DNA from: Bacillota bacterium
GTDB lineage: Bacteria > Bacillota > Clostridia > Christensenellales > SZUA-584
Assembly (NCBI GenBank): GCA_023408075.1
Contig: JAEYKW010000046.1
Location: forward strand, 1-64,000
Direction of reading: 5' to 3'
DNA length: 64,000 nt
The notes below the pieces were generated by a model. The model was not told the DNA's origin, ran no database searches, and saw only the letters and a program-made list of their open reading frames with translations. Each line of letters opens with the position of its first letter. The stretch's first letter is position 1. Below are positions 60,006 through 64,000 of the stretch, piece by piece. The translations under genes and the position numbers were made by a program.

Positions 60006-61877
60006 TTACGAGGCCGATTTTTTGTTCTGCACCATCATCTCTTCCATTGTGCGCCGGACGGCGGTTCTCATTTCGAGCACGCGCGAACGCTCTGTGCCAA
60101 GATCGCCCGGATAGGCGGGCTCGCCGATTTTCAGCGTGATCAGCGGTTTCTTGCGCAGCTTTCCTCTCAGCGCGCCCGGCTTTCTGTAGGTAAACACCAT
60201 CGGAATTATGGGCACGTTCGACTGGACGGCAAGCTGAAACGCGCCGTTGCGAAAGGGGCGCAGCTCGTCGTGCCAGGGCCAGAGCGACGCCTCGGGATAA
60301 AAATGGACGATATGCCCCTGCTCCAGCTCTTTTCGCATCGATTCCATAAACGCATGCAGCGCCTTTGGCGATTCGGGGATGGGAACGCCGCCGAGCAGCC
60401 GCACAAGATGCCGGATGACGGGGATTTCAAAATTGCTTTTGAGCGCGGCGAAAAACGGCTTTCTCGGGAACAGGCAGCACGCCACCATGGGGGAGTCGAG
60501 CATGTGAATATGGTTGGTCACCGTGACCGCCCCGCCTTTCATATACCGCATGTTTCTCTTGCCTTCAATCCGGAGCCCGAAGAACAGCTTCGAGGCGATA
60601 TCGAGCAGCGGCAGCGCAATCAGGTAAAAAAGCAAGGTCGAACCGATGCGGAAAAAGATATTGCGGTTGACAAACCGGTAATGCGTATCCACACGGTAAA
60701 CAAACGGCGTGGGCATATGCATCACATGGCGGTTCAAATCGCCGGCGTCTTCTTCGGTGGCTTTCTGCTCGGCAATCACGCGGCGGTAAACCGCTTCTAT
60801 TTTATCGATTGAGTTTTGTATCGCGTACTCCTGCGCCTCGCGCAGGTACTTTTCGCGCATCCGCGCGCGTTCTTCGGGGTGCTCAATCCAGTAATCGATT
60901 TTCGCTGCAAGGTCGCCCGCGTCTTTGTTGCGGAACAGGCTGCGTCCGTCAAGCGCAAACTGCGGCGCCGCGCTCCTCGGCGAATCGGCAATCACCGGGA
61001 CAAGGCCGCTCGCAATGGCCTCAAGGCAGACGATGGCTTCAATCTCGGCTTCGGCCGCATGAACATACAAATCGCTCTGGTTGTATATCCTCACGATATC
61101 CTGCTGGCTCACATATTGAAAAACGGGCCGGTTGGGGAGGCACTTGCCGAGCCTTTCGTATTTTTTCTGCCGGGGCCCTTTGCCGAGAAAAACGAGCTGT
61201 ATCCTGTCCGCGTATGTCGATTTCTTAACGGCTTTGATGATGAGATCCTGACGCTTTTCGGCGGAGAGGCGGCCCACCATTAAAATCACGAATTTATCCT
61301 TCCATTCATGCGGCTTTTCGATGGGCAAAGGCTGAAATGCCTCATCCACGCCGTTAGAAATCACATGCAGCTTTGCGCCGTAGCCGTGCTTTCTAAGCTG
61401 CTGCGCGATGAACTTTGACGGGCAGTGGATATCGCGGATATACCGATAGAATTTCAGGCGAAACGAGTGATACAGGAAAAACGGCAGCAGCCGGTGTTTC
61501 AGGCCGATGTTGTATGATATGTTCTCGGGCTGGCAGTGAAACGCGGCCATATGCGGCACGCCCATCTTCTTTGCGATTCTGCGCGTCTGGCGGCAAAGCT
61601 TAAAGGGCAGGTAGAGATGCGCAATATCCACACCGTCGAGCGCCCGTTCAATCGTCTTTTTATCCGCGCGGCCAAAAGCCATGCCATGTGCGCGGAATAT
61701 CGGATTGAAAAGGCTCTTTTTTGTGCGTACGACAAATTTATCCGGCGCTTCATGCCCGGTGGAAACGATACGCACCTCATGACCTCGCGCGCGCAAATGC
61801 GCAGCAAAACGAGCAGCCGACACCGACGTCCCGTTGTTCAGGTTGTCGAACTGATCCATAACCAATGCGATTTTCAT
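60006..61877 (-). CDS. Glycosyltransferase family 4 - PlsC acyltransferase fusion
   Basis: Bifunctional protein of about 623 residues. The N-terminal GT-B glycosyltransferase (about 1-380) has VMDQFDNLNNGTSVSAARFA and the donor-site block EAEIEAIVCLEAIASGLVPV typical of GT4 enzymes such as monoglucosyl-diacylglycerol synthases. The C-terminal half (about 410-623) has a membrane helix and PlsC acyltransferase motifs: NHIHMLD (HX4D type, His/Asp) and FYPEASLWP. It probably glycosylates and acylates a membrane lipid. ATG 61877 is favoured; a TTG at 61916 is also in frame but near a possible -10 element. Confidence 0.88.
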   Translation of the reverse strand: MKIALVMDQFDNLNNGTSVSAARFAAHLRARGHEVRIVSTGHEAPDKFVVRTKKSLFNPIFRAHGMAFGRADKKTIERALDGVDIAHLYLPFKLCRQTRRIAKKMGVPHMAAFHCQPENISYNIGLKHRLLPFFLYHSFRLKFYRYIRDIHCPSKFIAQQLRKHGYGAKLHVISNGVDEAFQPLPIEKPHEWKDKFVILMVGRLSAEKRQDLIIKAVKKSTYADRIQLVFLGKGPRQKKYERLGKCLPNRPVFQYVSQQDIVRIYNQSDLYVHAAEAEIEAIVCLEAIASGLVPVIADSPRSAAPQFALDGRSLFRNKDAGDLAAKIDYWIEHPEERARMREKYLREAQEYAIQNSIDKIEAVYRRVIAEQKATEEDAGDLNRHVMHMPTPFVYRVDTHYRFVNRNIFFRIGSTLLFYLIALPLLDIASKLFFGLRIEGKRNMRYMKGGAVTVTNHIHMLDSPMVACCLFPRKPFFAALKSNFEIPVIRHLVRLLGGVPIPESPKALHAFMESMRKELEQGHIVHFYPEASLWPWHDELRPFRNGAFQLAVQSNVPIIPMVFTYRKPGALRGKLRKKPLITLKIGEPAYPGDLGTERSRVLEMRTAVRRTMEEMMVQNKKSAS

Positions 61878-62109
61878 TTTCAGCAATAATAAAGGATGGT
61901 ACTTAAGAATAACCAATATAATAGCGGGGGAATCCTTTATTATGAACCTCCTTTTCCTTATTAATATGAATCAGAGTATAGGGACATGATATTATTGTTA
62001 TCATACAGCAGAATATTCCTTTTTGCAAATGGAAGACATAAGAGAAAACTTGCCTTATTATGCCGATATGTATTATAATCGTGCAAGAAAAAGCGATAGT
62101 GAGGGATAC

Positions 62110-62841
62110 ATGCTTAGTTTAAGTGACATCACTCTGTCTGTCGGCGATACGAAGATACTCAAAGGTGTCAGCCTGTCGATGGAGCAGAAAAAGATATATG
62201 TGATCACCGGGCCGAACGGCAGCGGCAAATCATCGCTCGCGCGCGTGATCATGGGGATACAGATGCCAGACGCGGGGGCCATCGCGCTGGACGGCGAGGA
62301 TATCACGTCCTTGAGCATTTCGGAGAGAGCCAGGCTCGGTATCGGCTACGCGTTCCAGCATCCGCCGCGTTTTAAAGGCATAAAAGTGAAAGAACTGATC
62401 GAGCTTGCGGGCGCACATCCCAAAAGCATCTGCGATTTGCTTTATGGCGTCGGCCTTTGCTCAAGGGATTATCTTGAGCGCGACGTGGACGGCACGCTGT
62501 CGGGCGGCGAAATCAAGCGCATAGAGATTGCCTCGGTGCTGGCCCGCAAGCTTAAAGTCGCCGTGTTTGACGAGCCCGAAGCGGGTATTGACCTGTGGAG
62601 CTTTCAAAAGCTGGCCGAGACGTTTAAAACTATGCACGAACAGCTCGATACCACGATTGTGATTATCTCGCATCAGGAGCGGATTCTCGAGCTCGCCGAT
62701 GAAATCTTACTGATGTCCGCAGGGTCGCTGCGCCGCCGTGTCTCTCGAGACGAGATCATGGGACGGGGCATTGTGGACGGATGCGAATGCAGCGCGAACT
62801 GCGGAAAGGTGGAGGTTGGCGATGTTGAATGCATTGGATGA
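62110..62841 (+). CDS. sufC: Fe-S assembly ATPase SufC (SmsC-like)
   Basis: ABC-type ATPase of 243 residues that drives Fe-S cluster assembly on SufB. Walker A GPNGSGKSSLARVIMG; signature LSGGEIKRIEIASVLA; Walker B VAVFDEPEAGIDLW; all typical of SufC. The C-terminus ends with extra cysteines (CECSANC). ATG 62110 follows GTGAGGG; a longer frame from 62023 lacks a ribosome site. The next gene overlaps by 20 bp. Only sufC and one sufB-type gene are present, with no sufS, sufU or sufD here. Confidence 0.93.
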   Translation: MLSLSDITLSVGDTKILKGVSLSMEQKKIYVITGPNGSGKSSLARVIMGIQMPDAGAIALDGEDITSLSISERARLGIGYAFQHPPRFKGIKVKELIELAGAHPKSICDLLYGVGLCSRDYLERDVDGTLSGGEIKRIEIASVLARKLKVAVFDEPEAGIDLWSFQKLAETFKTMHEQLDTTIVIISHQERILELADEILLMSAGSLRRRVSRDEIMGRGIVDGCECSANCGKVEVGDVECIG

Positions 62842-63742
62842 GCTGCTGCTCGAACAGATTGCCGACCTGCACGGCGTTCCTCAGGGCGCTTATAACATCC
62901 GGAAAAACGGAGAAAAGGCGGGCCGCGCCACCACGGTCAACATTGACATCACAAACAAGCTCGACCGCCCGGGCATCGACATCACGGTGAAGCCGCACAC
63001 CAAGAACGAAAGCGTGCATATTCCCGTCATCGTGACAAACTCGGGGCTGAGCGATCTCGTTTACAATACGTTTGAAATCGGAGAAGGGGCCGATGTGATG
63101 ATCGTCGCCGGATGCGGCATTCACAACGCGGGTAAAGACAAATCTCAGCACGACGGTATCCATGAGTTTTTTGTGCGCCGCGGCGCGCGTATCCGCTACG
63201 TGGAAAAACATTACGGCTCGGGCGACGGCGCAGGCGATAAGGTGCTAAACCCCAAAACGATACTGCATGTGGAAGAGGACGCGACGGTGGAGCTGGAGCT
63301 GATACAAATACGCGGCGTGGACAGCACGCGGCGCGATACGCAGGTGCACCTTTCCGACCGCGCAAAGCTGGTGGTGACCGAAAGGCTGCTGACCGACGGA
63401 AAAGAAGAGGCGTATTCGAGCATCAGCATCGACATGCCGGGCGCCGGTTCTTCCGCACAGATTATTTCGCGCTCCGTCGCAAGAGGGCATTCCAAACAGG
63501 ACTTTTCGTTTGACCTAATCGGCAGGAACGCGTGCCGCGGGCACATACAGTGCGACGCCATCATCATGGATGAGGCCACGGTGATTTCGACGCCGCGTAT
63601 TTCCGCGCACAATGAATATGCGCAGCTCATCCACGAAGCGGCAATCGGCCGTCTCGAATCGCAGCAGCTGTTAAAGCTTGAGTCTCTCGGCCTTTCCGAG
63701 CAGGAAGCCGAGGATACGATACTCAAAGGGTTTTTAAGATAA
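62822..63742 (+). CDS. sufB: SufB/SufD-like Fe-S scaffold (SmsB-like)
   Basis: Scaffold protein of 306 residues, shorter than classical SufB (about 470), lacking its N-terminal region. The beta-helix core is recognisable: HIPVIVTNSGLSDLVYNTFE, then KHYGSGDGAGDKVLNPKTIL, and the end DEATVISTPRISAHNEYAQL, IHEAAIGRLESQQLLKLESL. This size and the two-gene sufC-sufB layout match the minimal SUF-like system (SmsCB) of anaerobic archaea and clostridia. The start overlaps sufC by 20 bp, so translation is coupled. A terminator follows. Confidence 0.92.
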   Translation: MLNALDELLLEQIADLHGVPQGAYNIRKNGEKAGRATTVNIDITNKLDRPGIDITVKPHTKNESVHIPVIVTNSGLSDLVYNTFEIGEGADVMIVAGCGIHNAGKDKSQHDGIHEFFVRRGARIRYVEKHYGSGDGAGDKVLNPKTILHVEEDATVELELIQIRGVDSTRRDTQVHLSDRAKLVVTERLLTDGKEEAYSSISIDMPGAGSSAQIISRSVARGHSKQDFSFDLIGRNACRGHIQCDAIIMDEATVISTPRISAHNEYAQLIHEAAIGRLESQQLLKLESLGLSEQEAEDTILKGFLR

Positions 63743-63777
63743 CGCTCGCTTATCTTGTTTGTGTTTGATGTTTCGGC

Positions 63778-63803
63778 GGCCTGCTCAGTTGCAGGCCCTT
63801 TGT
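63778..63803 (+). terminator. Terminator after sufCB
   Basis: GGCCTGC (63778-63784) pairs with GCAGGCC (63791-63797), followed by a T-rich stretch (ctttgtct). Confidence 0.6.
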
Positions 63804-63870
63804 CTGTGCAATCAATATAAAGCGGACGGATGGACAAAATAACGGTTAAAGGGGACAGCGGGGAGCTTGT

Positions 63871-64000
63871 ATGAAACTCAACAGAGAAGAACTCGATACG
63901 AGGCTGGAGCGGTTTTGCTTCGCGATGAACAATGAGTACCCGGAATGGGACACGGCTCTCATTTTAAGCAGGGTCAACCAATATTACTTCACCGGTACCA
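63871..64000 (+). CDS. M24 family metallopeptidase, N-terminal part
   Basis: The gene runs off the window. The 43 visible residues (KLNREELDTRLERFCFAMNN ... ALILSRVNQYYFTGT) match the start of the creatinase/prolidase N-terminal domain that precedes the M24 catalytic domain in Xaa-Pro aminopeptidase-like enzymes. GGGGAG stands about 7 bases before ATG 63871. Catalytic residues are not in the window. Confidence 0.7.
   Translation, partial: MKLNREELDTRLERFCFAMNNEYPEWDTALILSRVNQYYFTGT

Noticed and set aside
60816..61283. Plus-strand frames opposite the glycosyltransferase-acyltransferase gene
   Set aside because: Antisense shadows; the minus-strand protein has complete family motifs throughout.

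Overview
The window looks like a chromosomal segment of an anaerobic, endospore-forming Firmicute, most likely a clostridium-like bacterium of roughly 45-55 percent GC. The main reasons are a leucine T-box leader, short LeuC/LeuD subunits, a spore photoproduct lyase gene behind a SigG-like promoter, a BirA-type biotin operator, a HelD-type helicase, an [FeFe]-hydrogenase-like protein, a two-gene SUF-like Fe-S system, BlaI/BlaR1-type regulators and many lipoproteins with Gram-positive ribosome binding sites. I see no rRNA gene, intact tRNA or CRISPR array.

Layout. 0-4 kb: the tail of an IS30-like transposase, then promoter, leucine T-box and leuA-leuC-leuD. 4-7.3 kb: bioY with a BirA-like operator, an ECF sigma factor, a DUF4349 lipoprotein and a SIMPL lipoprotein. 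7.3-13.8 kb: spore photoproduct lyase, aldo/keto reductase divergent from a MocR-type regulator that lacks the PLP lysine, RlmD-type rRNA methyltransferase, cyclophilin lipoprotein. 13.8-22.3 kb: accessory region with a leucine-rich-repeat surface protein, a WYL regulator divergent from a DJ-1/PfpI protein, a YdjG/YdjI-like membrane-stress pair and several decayed fragments, including two pieces of a second rlmD-like gene that flank about 4.4 kb. 22.3-28.9 kb: an SDR overlapping a sterol-C14-reductase-like membrane enzyme, a group II intron remnant, and a WYL-controlled oxidoreductase operon.

29-40 kb is the most unusual part. A BlaI repressor with a canonical TACTAC/GTAGTA operator is followed by two tandem-duplicated BlaR1-type M56 sensor proteases. 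Neither carries a penicillin-binding domain: the first ends in an internalin-like LRR domain, the second in an unrecognised domain of about 200 residues. That second domain recurs at the C-terminus of the next gene, a secreted LysM protein. A second LysM protein with a gingipain-like (C25) fold, a VanZ-like protein and a large LRR/InlB-repeat protein follow. A promoterless BlaI C-terminal fragment lies between the two sensors. I read this as a BlaI/BlaR1-like wall or surface sensing locus with exchanged sensor domains.

40-64 kb: a lipoprotein, a large hybrid histidine kinase, an Imm5-like protein, a methyltransferase, HelD, an overlapping U32 peptidase/deoxyinosine glycosylase/hydrogenase-like operon, an FAD-Rieske oxidoreductase with a tocopherol-cyclase-like partner, an ArsR-type regulator whose operator motif recurs at a neighbouring ABC exporter, a glycosyltransferase-acyltransferase fusion, the SufC/SufB pair, and the start of an M24 peptidase. 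A family of hairpin-forming intergenic repeats is scattered through the window; two copies differ by matched insertions in both stem arms.
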